Assembly: GCF_049801075.1 (NCBI RefSeq)
Contig: NZ_JBNAGG010000002.1
Location: 558,001-622,000 of the forward strand
DNA: 64,000 nt
Origin: Maritalea sp049801075
GTDB taxonomy: Bacteria; Pseudomonadota; Alphaproteobacteria; Rhizobiales; Devosiaceae
Direction of reading: 5' to 3'
In this document: positions 53,829 to 62,526 of the stretch, piece after piece
Position numbering within the stretch: the stretch's first letter is position 1
How the letters are laid out: the number at the start of each line of letters is the position of its first letter
The notes under the pieces: generated by a model
Told to the model about the DNA's origin: nothing
The model's input: the letters and a program-made list of their open reading frames with translations, nothing else
Database searches by the model: none
Program-made: the position numbers and the translations under genes

Positions 53829-54152
53829 ATGTCCATCGAGTTCTTTATTGCACTTTATATCGTCGCAGTTGGATTGGCCGTGGCCGGTGTTGGTACCTAT
53901 CTTTATCAAATGATTTTCAAACAAGAAGCGATGTTGCGCTTTGATGGCGCATCATATTTGGGCTCGCTTGGTCATTTGTTGATGAGCTTTCTTTGCGGGC
54001 CGATGATCATGTTGCATTTGGGCTGGCGCAATGAAGGCCAAAGCTCTTTGTCGATGAGTGGTGTCTTGTTATCTGCCTTCATCGCATTTGGCTGGAGCTT
54101 TATCACGGGCTTGCTGGCGCTAAGCGTATTCCTGAGCATCTTGGGCGCTTAA
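53829..54152 (+). CDS. Small membrane protein of unknown function
   Basis: 107 residues with three hydrophobic helices (about 3-27, 43-63 and 77-105). MSIEFFIALYIVAVGLAVAG opens the protein. GGGGAAGC precedes the ATG. It is followed 4 nt later by the gamma carbonic anhydrase gene, so they form an operon. I cannot name the family surely. Confidence 0.75.
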   Translation: MSIEFFIALYIVAVGLAVAGVGTYLYQMIFKQEAMLRFDGASYLGSLGHLLMSFLCGPMIMLHLGWRNEGQSSLSMSGVLLSAFIAFGWSFITGLLALSVFLSILGA

Positions 54153-54156
54153 GCCC

Positions 54157-54681
54157 ATGGCGCCGCTTTATCAGCTAAGCGCGGAAGAGCCAAATATCCA
54201 TTCCATCTTTGTTGCGCGAACCGCGTCGGTGATGGGCAAGGTTTCGGCTGCTGACCAAACAAGCATTTGGTTTGGCGCCGTTCTGCGTGGCGATGCAGAT
54301 CATATCTCCATTGGTGAAGGCAGCAATGTGCAAGACAATGCAGTGGTGCATTGCGATCCAGGCTTTCCAGCTATTATTGGGGCCTATTGCACTGTTGGGC
54401 ATTCAGCAATCGTGCATGGCTGCACATTGGAAAAAGGTGTGCTTGTTGGCATGGGCGCCATTGTGATGAACGGTGCGGTGATCGGCGAGGGTAGCATTGT
54501 CGGTGCTGGGGCGATTGTCACTGAAGGAACAAAAGTGCCGCCATTTTCCGTGGTGTTGGGGCAGCCTGGGCGCATTAAAAAGACTTTGGACGCCAGCACC
54601 ATGGATGAACGAATTGATCAGGCGCAGCGTTATATTGAACGGGCGCAGCATTTTGCAAAAGATTTAAGAGAGATAGGCTGA
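54157..54681 (+). CDS. Gamma carbonic anhydrase family protein
   Basis: 174 residues of left-handed beta-helix hexapeptide repeats. IWFGAVLRGDADHISIGEGSN, DNAVVHCD (first zinc histidine) and VGHSAIVHGC (further two histidines) are the metal sites of the gamma-CA family (YrdA/PaaY type). Activity as a true carbonic anhydrase varies. Follows the small membrane protein by 4 nt. Confidence 0.92.
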   Translation: MAPLYQLSAEEPNIHSIFVARTASVMGKVSAADQTSIWFGAVLRGDADHISIGEGSNVQDNAVVHCDPGFPAIIGAYCTVGHSAIVHGCTLEKGVLVGMGAIVMNGAVIGEGSIVGAGAIVTEGTKVPPFSVVLGQPGRIKKTLDASTMDERIDQAQRYIERAQHFAKDLREIG

Positions 54682-54691
54682 TTGAAAAGGC

Positions 54692-54721
54692 GAAGGGCCA
54701 GCTCGGGGAAGCTGACCCTTC
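54692..54721 (+). terminator. Possible terminator of the gamma-CA operon
   Basis: GAAGGG-CAGCT pairs with AGCTG-CCCTTC with one internal C/A mismatch around CGGGGA, then CTATT. It begins 10 nt after the stop codon; the T-tract is weak. Confidence 0.45.
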
Positions 54722-54761
54722 TATTCGGCCGAGAGTGTCAGGGGTTGGAAGGGTGGCCGAA

Positions 54762-55379
54762 TTAGCGTGACGCGAGGATAACCCCACGATTGTCTGCAAG
54801 CTCCATCCAGCGGCCCTGATGCTGCTGAGATTGACGCTTAACGTAGGTGTAGTTGGTTTCACTCCAGATTTTGATCAAGCCTTCTTGGTTGTCCAAAATC
54901 AGGTCGCCGCGGTCTGTGCGAACGGTCAGCACGGCATGGCCTTCGCCATTGGCTTGCTTCACAACAGTGATCAAAAGGGTGCTTGGGGCCCAGCCGCGCT
55001 CAATCAAGCTGCGGCGCTTGGCCAGCACATAGTCTTCACAGTCGCCATATTCGCGGGGATAGGTCCAAAACTCTTCAGTTTGGTACAGATCAATATCATT
55101 GATCGGGCGGATGGTTTCGTTCCAATGGGCGTTGACCTGCAGCAATTGATCCCATTTCGCCTGAGTCAAGTTCTCATAAGTGATCAGATTGGAGTTCTGA
55201 CCACACTCAGCTGGGCGAGATTGGCAAAATTGTGCGTGTCCAATGGGGATGGATGTTTCGCGTACATCCAACACAAAGGCTTGGTCTTCGCTGATGGCCA
55301 AAGCTGGTGCAGCCCAAAGAGCGGGCAACGCACTCATAGCCAAAAATAGTTTTCGCGCAGTGGCGTAAAAGTTCTTCAT
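54762..55379 (-). CDS. Transglutaminase-like cysteine protease (BTLCP)
   Basis: 205 residues. A signal peptide (basic start, hydrophobic core, cleavage near ALA at 26-28) sends it to the periplasm. The catalytic triad is visible: Cys114 in REYGDCEDYVLAKR, His148 in GEGHAVLTV and Asp163 in LILDNQ. This is the PF06035 family, whose best-known member LapG cleaves a surface adhesin under c-di-GMP control. Length is that of LapG. A PilZ gene lies beside it, but no LapD homologue is in view, so the LapG role is only a possibility. Confidence 0.9.
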   Translation of the reverse strand: MKNFYATARKLFLAMSALPALWAAPALAISEDQAFVLDVRETSIPIGHAQFCQSRPAECGQNSNLITYENLTQAKWDQLLQVNAHWNETIRPINDIDLYQTEEFWTYPREYGDCEDYVLAKRRSLIERGWAPSTLLITVVKQANGEGHAVLTVRTDRGDLILDNQEGLIKIWSETNYTYVKRQSQQHQGRWMELADNRGVILASR

Positions 55380-55493
55380 TTCAAATCTCCCTGACAGAGA
55401 CCAGAATGAAGAAGAGACTTTTCGCCCTCGCGAAAAAATATGTTCAGCTTTTAATCAAGATTGAACCAATAGATTCAACGCTTGTTAAGCATG

Positions 55494-55515
55494 AAAAAGC
55501 CCCGATCGGCGGGGC
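55494..55515 (-). terminator. Terminator of the PilZ gene
   Basis: On the minus strand GCCCCG and CGGGGC pair around a 5-nt loop and are followed by TTTTT. It lies 38 nt past the PilZ stop codon. Confidence 0.8.
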
Positions 55516-55553
55516 CGCGGGACTATTGTTCTAATGATGCTTGGGGCGGTATG

Positions 55554-56180
55554 CTAGTTTGTGTGCAGGTTTCTTTGCACCACGGAAAACACCTCCTGCA
55601 CAGAGGAGAACTCGACCGCGATCCCATCATCAAAGTGACGCACGACACGCGCGCGCATGCGACCAAGGGTGACGGGCGTACCCATTTGTGGGCGCACATC
55701 GATTTCGATGGCCGCGCCAGACAAAGAAATATCGATGATCTTGCAATTATATTTGCGCCCATCGTCCAGAATGATGCTCGAATGGCGAATGTCGGGCACT
55801 TGCCGATCATGCCGACGATCTTCTGGCAGGTTGAGAATGTCTTTGTTCGCAAACCAAGTAAGTTGGGCCGCAATATTGTCGCGTTTACGTGGCGACACTT
55901 TCACTTCCATATGGAAGCCGCCATCAATCAATTCGATGATTGTGCCTTCAATTCGGCCAATATGATCGAGATATGCGATGATCTTTTCGCCGACTTGTCC
56001 GCTGGCAGGCGCAATAATATGCGCATCGCCGGGCGACATTTCGATAACCTGACAAGGGAATTCGCGCCGATCTTCCAGCATATAACGCCCCAAAAGAGAG
56101 ACCTTTACGCTTTGGAAGCGGGACTCATCAAAACTGGGGGGCATATGAGCAGCAAATTTCTGTGCGGTCGCGTTCAACAT
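55554..56180 (-). CDS. Protein with tandem PilZ domains
   Basis: 208 residues. The C-terminal half is a clear PilZ domain: RRHDRQVPDIRHS with the arginine pair, then IIDISLSGAAIEI, the D/NxSxxG site for c-di-GMP. The N-terminal half looks like a second, degenerate copy (LEDRREFPCQVIEMSPGDA) in which the second motif has lost the typical residues. It probably senses c-di-GMP. ATG 56180 used; a GTG at 56198 is in frame. Preceded on the same strand by a PAS_5 gene. Confidence 0.87.
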   Translation of the reverse strand: MLNATAQKFAAHMPPSFDESRFQSVKVSLLGRYMLEDRREFPCQVIEMSPGDAHIIAPASGQVGEKIIAYLDHIGRIEGTIIELIDGGFHMEVKVSPRKRDNIAAQLTWFANKDILNLPEDRRHDRQVPDIRHSSIILDDGRKYNCKIIDISLSGAAIEIDVRPQMGTPVTLGRMRARVVRHFDDGIAVEFSSVQEVFSVVQRNLHTN

Positions 56181-56272
56181 ACTCACAAGGTTATCCACAA
56201 AACTAAGATCGTGGACAAACCATATCGGTTTTTGGTTAACCGAGTGTAAGTGAGTTGAAATTGTTCAAATTT

Positions 56273-56929
56273 TTATTGCTTGCCGCCGTCAATGACTGCC
56301 AAGTGCTGGTAGCGCCGGGCAGAGCGCCCAAACACAGACACTGAGCCGCCATAATTCTCCTGCAAGTCCACCAGGTCATTTTCTGGAGCAACCTCTGCCT
56401 GCATGTCACGACCGGACAGATCTGTTGGGTGATCGTCAGGCCAGATGAGGCGCAAACCAGTGATCTTCTGATCCATGATTGGGTGCGTGCCGAACCAATA
56501 GGGCTCCTCAACGGCTGTGATCGCCCCGATGATGCGGGTGTTGGTGGCGCCATTGTGGCGCAATGGCAGCAGAATGCTCTCGAATGACAGCGGATGATTG
56601 TGCTGGCTTGTGCCAGTGAAGGTCACCAATGCGGCGGCGTGATCATCTGTCACAGCTTTGATCAATGTTTCAATCGCGTCGCGATCTTTGCGGCGCCACA
56701 AATCAAGGAAAGGGCGGGTTTTCAGCTCACGATTATAGGCAGAACAAATATGTGACCCAGCGAGACGGAAGTTGAAACTTGTGCCCAACTTGTCTGCTTC
56801 CAGAATAAAGGTATTGGCCAGCGCATGACGAATCTTAGTAGGGTCCACGTCGCGACGCTCAGGCGCGCTGCGGGTGCCCCGTAGATTGTTCCAGTAATTA
56901 TAGAGTGTGCGCGTGCTTAGCTTCTGCAT
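56273..56929 (-). CDS. PAS_5 (DUF1457) domain protein
   Basis: 218 residues. STRTLYNYWNNLRGTRSAPERRDVDPTKI and GTSFNFRLAGSHICSAYNREL match the PAS_5 family, common in Hyphomicrobiales and of unknown role, built from a single PAS-like sensor fold. No output domain follows. ATG 56929 fits the domain border; a TTG at 57019 would add 30 poorly conserved residues. It lies just before the PilZ gene in the same direction. Confidence 0.87.
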   Translation of the reverse strand: MQKLSTRTLYNYWNNLRGTRSAPERRDVDPTKIRHALANTFILEADKLGTSFNFRLAGSHICSAYNRELKTRPFLDLWRRKDRDAIETLIKAVTDDHAAALVTFTGTSQHNHPLSFESILLPLRHNGATNTRIIGAITAVEEPYWFGTHPIMDQKITGLRLIWPDDHPTDLSGRDMQAEVAPENDLVDLQENYGGSVSVFGRSARRYQHLAVIDGGKQ

Positions 56930-57131
56930 GGTCTCGTTTCGCCCCACTGGTTCGTCAAAATTTGATGGGAATTTCGACGCCGTTTTTTTGATCTTTAAGT
57001 TGGGCTCAATGTGACTCAAACGATCGGAAAAATCGCCCTTAAACCTTTATTAAGGTTAACGCGGTGGGCAAGATGTGGAAAAATTCGAAAATAGCGGGCA
57101 TAAACGGGACCTTACAGGATTTGGAGTAGAC

Positions 57132-57872
57132 ATGAATAATCCCCAAAATGAGCAAAAGCCGCAGAATTCAGGGCAAAATCCACCGATTGTGAATTTGCCG
57201 CCTGTCGTGACGGCGCTCATCATTTTTATGGTTTTGCTTCATTTCAGCGCCAGCCTGATTCTGTCCGATGAGTCATTTTACCGGTTTTTCTTAACTTTTG
57301 GCTTTGCACCGTTGCGGTTGCAATATGCGCCGGAAATGCCCGGCGGAGTGGGTGCCTTGTTCTGGACGCCCTTCACGCATGGGTTCCTCCATGCCGATTG
57401 GATGCACCTCACTTTCAACATGCTTTGGCTCGCCGTTTTCGGCACACCCATCGCCCGCCGTTATGGGCCCGTTGGATTCGCCATCGTATTCGGATTGGGC
57501 CTTATTGGTGGCGTGATCGGCTATATGATTCTGCACTTTAATTCTGTCGCCGTTTTGATCGGTGCATCCGGTGCGGTGTCCGCTTTGATGGGGGGCGCGT
57601 TGCGCTTCATGTATCAGCCGCTTTTGAAGGAAGTGGATGAGGAGACAGGCGAGGTGCACATTTTAGGTCGGCGCTTAGCCACCCCTGCAGAATTGTTGAA
57701 AGATCAACGTGCTGTCGGCTTTACCGTGGTTTGGATGGGCGTCAATTTATTGTTCGGCCTGTTTCCGCAGCTTATGGGCATGGAAGGCGCAAATGTTGCT
57801 TGGGAAGCCCATATTGCGGGTTTCATCGCTGGGTTCTTCGCTGTGGCGTGGTTGGAGCGGCGGCCGTTTTAG
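57132..57872 (+). CDS. Rhomboid intramembrane serine protease
   Basis: 246 residues with six hydrophobic helices. Catalytic Ser146 in LIGASGAVSALMG and His227 in WEAHIAGFIAGF form the dyad; FTHGFLHADWMHLTFNMLWL is the conserved helix 2 region. A proline- and glutamine-rich cytosolic N-terminus precedes the first helix. ATG 57132 follows TTGGAG. Substrate unknown. It overlaps hisI tail-to-tail by 4 nt. Confidence 0.93.
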   Translation: MNNPQNEQKPQNSGQNPPIVNLPPVVTALIIFMVLLHFSASLILSDESFYRFFLTFGFAPLRLQYAPEMPGGVGALFWTPFTHGFLHADWMHLTFNMLWLAVFGTPIARRYGPVGFAIVFGLGLIGGVIGYMILHFNSVAVLIGASGAVSALMGGALRFMYQPLLKEVDEETGEVHILGRRLATPAELLKDQRAVGFTVVWMGVNLLFGLFPQLMGMEGANVAWEAHIAGFIAGFFAVAWLERRPF

Positions 57873-58321
57873 CCTTTGCTGTAACGCTCTTTTGGATCGA
57901 AAAGTGGATTGATGCCAAGATCTTGCACGGCAAATCCATTACCTGATTTTTCTACAGCACGGTAGAAGCAGGTTTTACGGCCTGTGTGACATGCGGCGCC
58001 TGAACCTGACTGGGTGGCGCGGACCTGCAAAATGTCCTGATCGCAATCTACCCGCATTTCAACGAAGTTCAGCAGTTCGCCTGATGATTCGCCTTTTTTC
58101 CATAAGCTATTGCGAGAGCGAGAAAAAAAGTGCACGTAACCTGTGTCGAAGGTGAGGCGAAGAGCTTCCTCATTCATATAGGCTGCCATCAATATGGCGT
58201 CACTCTCCGCATCGGTGACGACGGCGAGAATAAGGCCATGTTCATCAAAGCGCGGGGCGAAAATTTCGCCAGCTTCAAGTTCAGTCTTTGAAATGGATTT
58301 GGGATCGATCAAATTGCTCAT
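57869..58321 (-). CDS. hisI: Phosphoribosyl-AMP cyclohydrolase
   Basis: 150 residues; opens the adenine ring of PR-AMP in histidine synthesis. EILMAAYMNEEAL-type motif (ILMAAYMNEEALRLTF), YFSRSRNSLWKKGESSG-like HFFSRSRNSLWKKGESSG and the zinc cysteines in CDQD and CHTGRKTCFYR are diagnostic. It is monofunctional; hisE is not fused. ATG 58321; the long frame upstream runs into folE and is rejected. folE lies 47 nt upstream on the same strand. Confidence 0.96.
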   Translation of the reverse strand: MSNLIDPKSISKTELEAGEIFAPRFDEHGLILAVVTDAESDAILMAAYMNEEALRLTFDTGYVHFFSRSRNSLWKKGESSGELLNFVEMRVDCDQDILQVRATQSGSGAACHTGRKTCFYRAVEKSGNGFAVQDLGINPLFDPKERYSKG

Positions 58322-58368
58322 AGGCGCTTTATAGAATGCGCCTATGAAGATTTCTATATCGAATGTGG

Positions 58369-58995
58369 TTATTTTTGCAGGGCGAGCAGGTGGAAAAAGC
58401 GATCCTGCTCTTTTGGCTCTTCTGCAAACACACCCGTAAAGCGTTGGGTGAGGGTGGTCGCGCCATGTTTTTTTACGCCACGGAGCGACATGCACATATG
58501 TTCTGCTTCCAGCATCACGGCGGCGCCGCGCGGATTTAGATTGTCATTGATCGCATCAATGATTTGCTGGGTTAGGTTCTCTTGAGTTTGAAAACGCTTA
58601 GCAAACACATCGGTTACACGGCCCAGTTTGGATAGGCCGACAACGCTGTCTGTTGGTAGATAAGCAATGTGCGCTTTGCCCACGAACGGTACCATATGGT
58701 GTTCGCAGTGTGAAAAGAACGGAATGTCTTTCACCAGCACCATATCGTCATAGCCGCCCACATCGCGGAAGGTCTTATTGAGCACTTCTTCTGCGTCAAG
58801 ATTGTAGCCCTCGAAGAATTCTTCATATGCTTTTGCCACCCGCTTAGGGGTTTCCAACAAGCCTTCGCGGGTTACATCTTCACCCGCCCACGCGAGCAAG
58901 GTGCGCACGGCTTCTTCTGCCTGCGCGCGCGAAGGACGTGCGACAGGCTTGGGCTCAGAAATGTCTTTTTTTATGGGTTTAACGGTCGCATCCAT
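58369..58995 (-). CDS. folE: GTP cyclohydrolase I
   Basis: 208 residues; makes dihydroneopterin triphosphate from GTP, first step of folate synthesis. Zinc and active-site motifs FFSHCEHHMVPF and CMSLRGVKKHGATT are present. ATG 58995 follows AGGAG at a 6-nt spacing; the ATG at 59001 lies too near it. Upstream of hisI, an order seen in relatives. Confidence 0.97.
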   Translation of the reverse strand: MDATVKPIKKDISEPKPVARPSRAQAEEAVRTLLAWAGEDVTREGLLETPKRVAKAYEEFFEGYNLDAEEVLNKTFRDVGGYDDMVLVKDIPFFSHCEHHMVPFVGKAHIAYLPTDSVVGLSKLGRVTDVFAKRFQTQENLTQQIIDAINDNLNPRGAAVMLEAEHMCMSLRGVKKHGATTLTQRFTGVFAEEPKEQDRFFHLLALQK

Positions 58996-59164
58996 GATCA
59001 TCTCCTGATGGCGTCGACCTATTATACGGAGCCAGAGACTGAACGGATTGCCATTTCACACGCCAAAGTGAAATTCCGGGCACTGGCTTGGTTTTGATTG
59101 ACCTGCACTATATGATGCTTATCTAAAAAGAAACAAGTCTTCTCCCGTACCAGATGAGTTCACA

Positions 59165-59608
59165 ATGTCGTTTGGCGATATCTACAATCAAATGATTCTC
59201 GAATATGCAGGCAATTTGCCTGATTTGCCGCGTTTGGATGCACCAGATGCCAGCGCTCGCCGACATTCGCGGGTTTGCGGCTCTACCATCGAGATTGATT
59301 TGAAGATGGAAGATGGAACTGTCGCTGCCTATGGCCATGAAGTGGCGACATGCGCGTTGGGGCAGACATCTGCCTCCATTGTGGCGCACAATATTGTGGG
59401 CGCAACGGCGGATGAGTTGCGGCTTGTGCGCACGCAAATGCAAGCCATGCTTAAAGCGGATGGGCCGCCGCCAACTGGACGGTTCGAAGATTTGAAATAT
59501 TTGGAGCCAGTCAAAGACTTTCCGCAACGCCATGCGTCTGTGATGTTGGTTTTTGAGGCGATTTGTGATGCGCTCGACCAGATTGAGTTGCAAGCGAAAA
59601 GCGCATGA
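59165..59608 (+). CDS. Iron-sulfur cluster scaffold, NifU N-terminal-like
   Basis: 147 residues. SRVCGSTIEIDLKMEDG and GHEVATCALGQTSASIVAH carry two of the three scaffold cysteines of the IscU/SufU fold. In place of the third cysteine the sequence reads RHASVMLVFEA, so the cluster ligand set is reduced, which is a known feature of this alphaproteobacterial subgroup as far as I recall. It is upstream of yidD with a 4-nt overlap. Confidence 0.87.
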   Translation: MSFGDIYNQMILEYAGNLPDLPRLDAPDASARRHSRVCGSTIEIDLKMEDGTVAAYGHEVATCALGQTSASIVAHNIVGATADELRLVRTQMQAMLKADGPPPTGRFEDLKYLEPVKDFPQRHASVMLVFEAICDALDQIELQAKSA

Positions 59609-59913
59609 GCATTTTGCGGCTGATTGGTCGGATTGTTGATTTTCCTTTTCGCTGGCTGGCGATCGGGTTGATCACTCTTTATCGCTACACGCTGTCGGCT
59701 TTTATGGGCCGAACGTGCCGTCATGCCCCATCTTGCTCCGAATTTACGCTGTTGGCGATCAAGCAATATGGCTTTTGGCCCGGGGGCTGGATGGGGGCAG
59801 CGCGGATCTACCGATGTCGCCCCGGGGGGACCAAAGGTTTTGATCCAGTGCCAGAAACTTTGCCAAAAAAGGCAAAATGGTATGCCCCTTGGCGGTTTGG
59901 GCGCTGGAAATAA
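59605..59913 (+). CDS. yidD: Membrane protein insertion efficiency factor YidD
   Basis: 102 residues. LITLYRYTLSAFMGRTCRHAPSCSEFTLLAIKQYG and RIYRCRPGGTKGFDPVP are the YidD hallmarks; an N-terminal amphipathic helix anchors it to the inner membrane, where it aids YidC. In many bacteria it sits beside rnpA-yidC, but in Hyphomicrobiales it commonly sits beside a NifU-like gene and thrS, as here. Confidence 0.95.
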   Translation: MSILRLIGRIVDFPFRWLAIGLITLYRYTLSAFMGRTCRHAPSCSEFTLLAIKQYGFWPGGWMGAARIYRCRPGGTKGFDPVPETLPKKAKWYAPWRFGRWK

Positions 59914-59999
59914 TTTCAAAACATGCTAAAGCAACCTCTTTGACGGACCACGACGCAATAGTGCGCGTGGCAATTGACGAGATGAAATGGAGAAAGATC

Positions 60000-61958
60000 A
60001 TGGTCAATGTGTCGTTTCCTGATGGTGCAGTTCGAGAGTATACTCGGGGTACCACCGGCACCACCATCGTAGACTCCATTTCTAAGTCATTGGCGAAGAA
60101 AACCGTTGCGATGCGGATCAATGGCGAGTTGGCTGATTTGTCCGATCCATTGAATGAGGATTGCGCAATTGAATTTGTGCAACGCGACGATGAAGCTGCG
60201 CTGGAATTGATCCGCCACGATTGTGCTCACGTGTTGGCTGAGGCCGTGCAAGAGCTTTGGCCGGACACTCAAGTGACCATCGGTCCAGTGATCGAGAATG
60301 GCTTTTATTACGACTTTGCGCGTGATCAGCATTTTACCGAGCAAGATTTTGAAGCCATTGAGAAGAAAATGGCTCAAATTATTGAGCGTGGTGCGGTGTT
60401 CACCAAGGAAGTTTGGGATCGCGAGGAAGCCAAGCGCGTTTTTGCGGCCAAAGGCGAAGACTATAAAGTTGAATTGATCGACGCCATTCCCGGTGATGAA
60501 GACCTGAAAATTTATAAGCAGGGTCAATGGTTTGACTTGTGCCGCGGTCCGCATATGCGCAGCACCAAAGATGTTGGTGTGGCGTTTAAACTGACCAAGG
60601 TAGCAGGTGCCTACTGGCGCGGCGACAGCAACAACAAAATGCTATCGCGCATTTATGGCACTGCTTGGGTCAACCCAAAGCAGCTTAAAGCCTATTTGCA
60701 CATGATCGAAGAAGCTGAAAAGCGCGATCACCGCAAATTGGGTAAAGAGCTTGACCTTTTCCATTTGCAGGAAGAGGCGCAGGGTTCTGTATTCTGGCAT
60801 CCAAAAGGCTTCAACATCTATAATCAAATGGAAAGCTATATTCGCCGCAAGGTGAATGCTGCTGGTTATAAAGAGATCAAAACCCCGCAGCTGATGGACA
60901 GCAAATTGTGGGAAAAATCCGGCCACTGGAGCAAGTTCCGTGAGGACATGTTTGTGGTGCCGGATTTGGAATTTGCCTCTGATGCTGAGCAGTTGGATGT
61001 GGCACCTGATTCCAAATTGATGGCGTTGAAGCCGATGAATTGCCCAGCGCATATTCAGGTGTTCAATCAGGGCATTAAATCCTATCGCGATTTGCCATTG
61101 CGCTTTGCCGAGTTTGGCTGTTGCCACCGGAACGAAGCGCATGGTGCATTGCATGGTTTGATGCGCGTACGTCAAATGACCCAGGATGATGGCCACGTGT
61201 TCTGTCGTGAAGATCAGATCACCTCAGAAACTGAGGCTTTCTGCGCATTGCTTGATTCTGTTTATCAGGATTTGGGCTTTACCGAGGTCAAAATCTTGTT
61301 GGCGACACGTCCTGATATGCGGGCAGGTAGCGACGAGACTTGGGATCAGGCAGAAAAAGGCTTGGGCGATGCCTTGCGGGCAACTGGCCGTGAGTTTGAA
61401 ATTGCCGAAGGCGAGGGCGCATTTTATGGCCCGAAGCTTGAGTTCCATTTGAAAGATGCCATTGGCCGTTCATGGCAGTGTGGCACCTTGCAGCTCGACT
61501 TTGTGTTGCCGGAACGTTTGGACGCGTCTTACATCGCAGAAGATGGTTCGCGCCAACGCCCAGTTATGTTGCACCGCGCTGTGTTGGGCACTTTGGAGCG
61601 CTTTATCGGCATTTTGATTGAAAACCATGCGGGCCGTATGCCCATGTGGTTGGCACCTACACAAGTTGTGGTCGCGACCATTATTTCTGATGTTGATCCT
61701 GCAGCCATGAAAGTGGTTGAGAAGCTGAAAGCGGCTGGCCTACGGGTTGAGACTGATTTCCGCAACGAAAAGATCAACTATAAGGTGCGTGAGCATTCAA
61801 CCCAAAAAGTGCCAGCAATTTTGGTGCTGGGTGAGCGTGAAGCGGAAGAAGGCACCGTTTCAGTTCGTCGCCTTGGCGAAAAAGGCCAGAAGGTGGTGAG
61901 CGTCGAAGAAGCGGTTGCTGCTTTGGCGGCGGAAGCCACACCTCCTGACTTGAAATAG
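60000..61958 (+). CDS. thrS: Threonyl-tRNA synthetase
   Basis: 652 residues. An N-terminal TGS domain (about 1-62), the editing domain with HDCAHVLAEAVQELWP (HxxxH), the class II catalytic core (MNCPAHIQVF, RFAEFGCCHRNEAHGALHGL motif 2, RQRPVMLHRAVLGTLERF motif 3) and an anticodon-binding domain (about 550-640) are in the expected order. ATG 60000 follows GGAGAAAG; the open frame back to 59877 is yidD overlap. Confidence 0.98.
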   Translation: MVNVSFPDGAVREYTRGTTGTTIVDSISKSLAKKTVAMRINGELADLSDPLNEDCAIEFVQRDDEAALELIRHDCAHVLAEAVQELWPDTQVTIGPVIENGFYYDFARDQHFTEQDFEAIEKKMAQIIERGAVFTKEVWDREEAKRVFAAKGEDYKVELIDAIPGDEDLKIYKQGQWFDLCRGPHMRSTKDVGVAFKLTKVAGAYWRGDSNNKMLSRIYGTAWVNPKQLKAYLHMIEEAEKRDHRKLGKELDLFHLQEEAQGSVFWHPKGFNIYNQMESYIRRKVNAAGYKEIKTPQLMDSKLWEKSGHWSKFREDMFVVPDLEFASDAEQLDVAPDSKLMALKPMNCPAHIQVFNQGIKSYRDLPLRFAEFGCCHRNEAHGALHGLMRVRQMTQDDGHVFCREDQITSETEAFCALLDSVYQDLGFTEVKILLATRPDMRAGSDETWDQAEKGLGDALRATGREFEIAEGEGAFYGPKLEFHLKDAIGRSWQCGTLQLDFVLPERLDASYIAEDGSRQRPVMLHRAVLGTLERFIGILIENHAGRMPMWLAPTQVVVATIISDVDPAAMKVVEKLKAAGLRVETDFRNEKINYKVREHSTQKVPAILVLGEREAEEGTVSVRRLGEKGQKVVSVEEAVAALAAEATPPDLK

Positions 61959-61959
61959 A

Positions 61960-62469
61960 TTATAGAGCGGCGCGTATTTGCTTGGCTTTGGCTGATGAAT
62001 ATGCGCCGCTTTGCACCGCTAGAACGCGGCCTTGCCGATCAATCACCACGGCATAAATTTGGTTTTTTCCACCCAGCCCGAGATTTTTGCGAAAGCGCGT
62101 TACATTGGTGTAAAGCGTCAGGGTTTTCGCGCGTGTTGCTTGCGATGGAATGCCTGAACGCATACCATTTTCAATCATCCCGCCCATCAAGCGCAAGGCT
62201 GAGGGCAGAACGGGCAATTCATAAAACTTTGCTTGGCCTGCATTTTCCAACTTCTCTGCAAAGGGCAGCCAAGTGTTGATTTGGGGTTGCTGCTCTTGCT
62301 CAAACGCGATGAGCAAAAGGGCGCGATTGGCGTTAAAGTCTGTCGGGAGACTGAGCTCTCTTCCGTTCAAATCCTTTGTGTCGAGGTTCGGAAATTGCTG
62401 GGCCACAGTTGCAGTGCTGGCAGCGGCGAAAGAGAAAAAGGTTGCCATAATCAAAAAGATCTTGCGCAT
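61960..62469 (-). CDS. Exported thioredoxin-fold-like protein without CxxC
   Basis: 169 residues. A signal peptide (MRKIFLIMATFFSF..., cleavage near TVA-QQ) points to the periplasm. FPNLDTKDLNGRELSLPTDF and RALLLIAFEQEQQPQINTWLP resemble a thioredoxin-like domain in which the CxxC pair is lost, as in Atp10-like proteins; this match is tentative. ATG 62469 has GGAG upstream; ATG 62481 overlaps it. Its stop is 1 nt from that of thrS. Confidence 0.65.
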   Translation of the reverse strand: MRKIFLIMATFFSFAAASTATVAQQFPNLDTKDLNGRELSLPTDFNANRALLLIAFEQEQQPQINTWLPFAEKLENAGQAKFYELPVLPSALRLMGGMIENGMRSGIPSQATRAKTLTLYTNVTRFRKNLGLGGKNQIYAVVIDRQGRVLAVQSGAYSSAKAKQIRAAL

Positions 62470-62526
62470 AGATAACTCCATTGTTTGGGCTATCTACGCG
62501 CAATGCGGGCAGTCAGATTAGTTGAA

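Noticed and set aside
58322..58495. 58-residue extension of HisI
   Set aside because: It overlaps the end of folE in another frame and does not resemble HisI.
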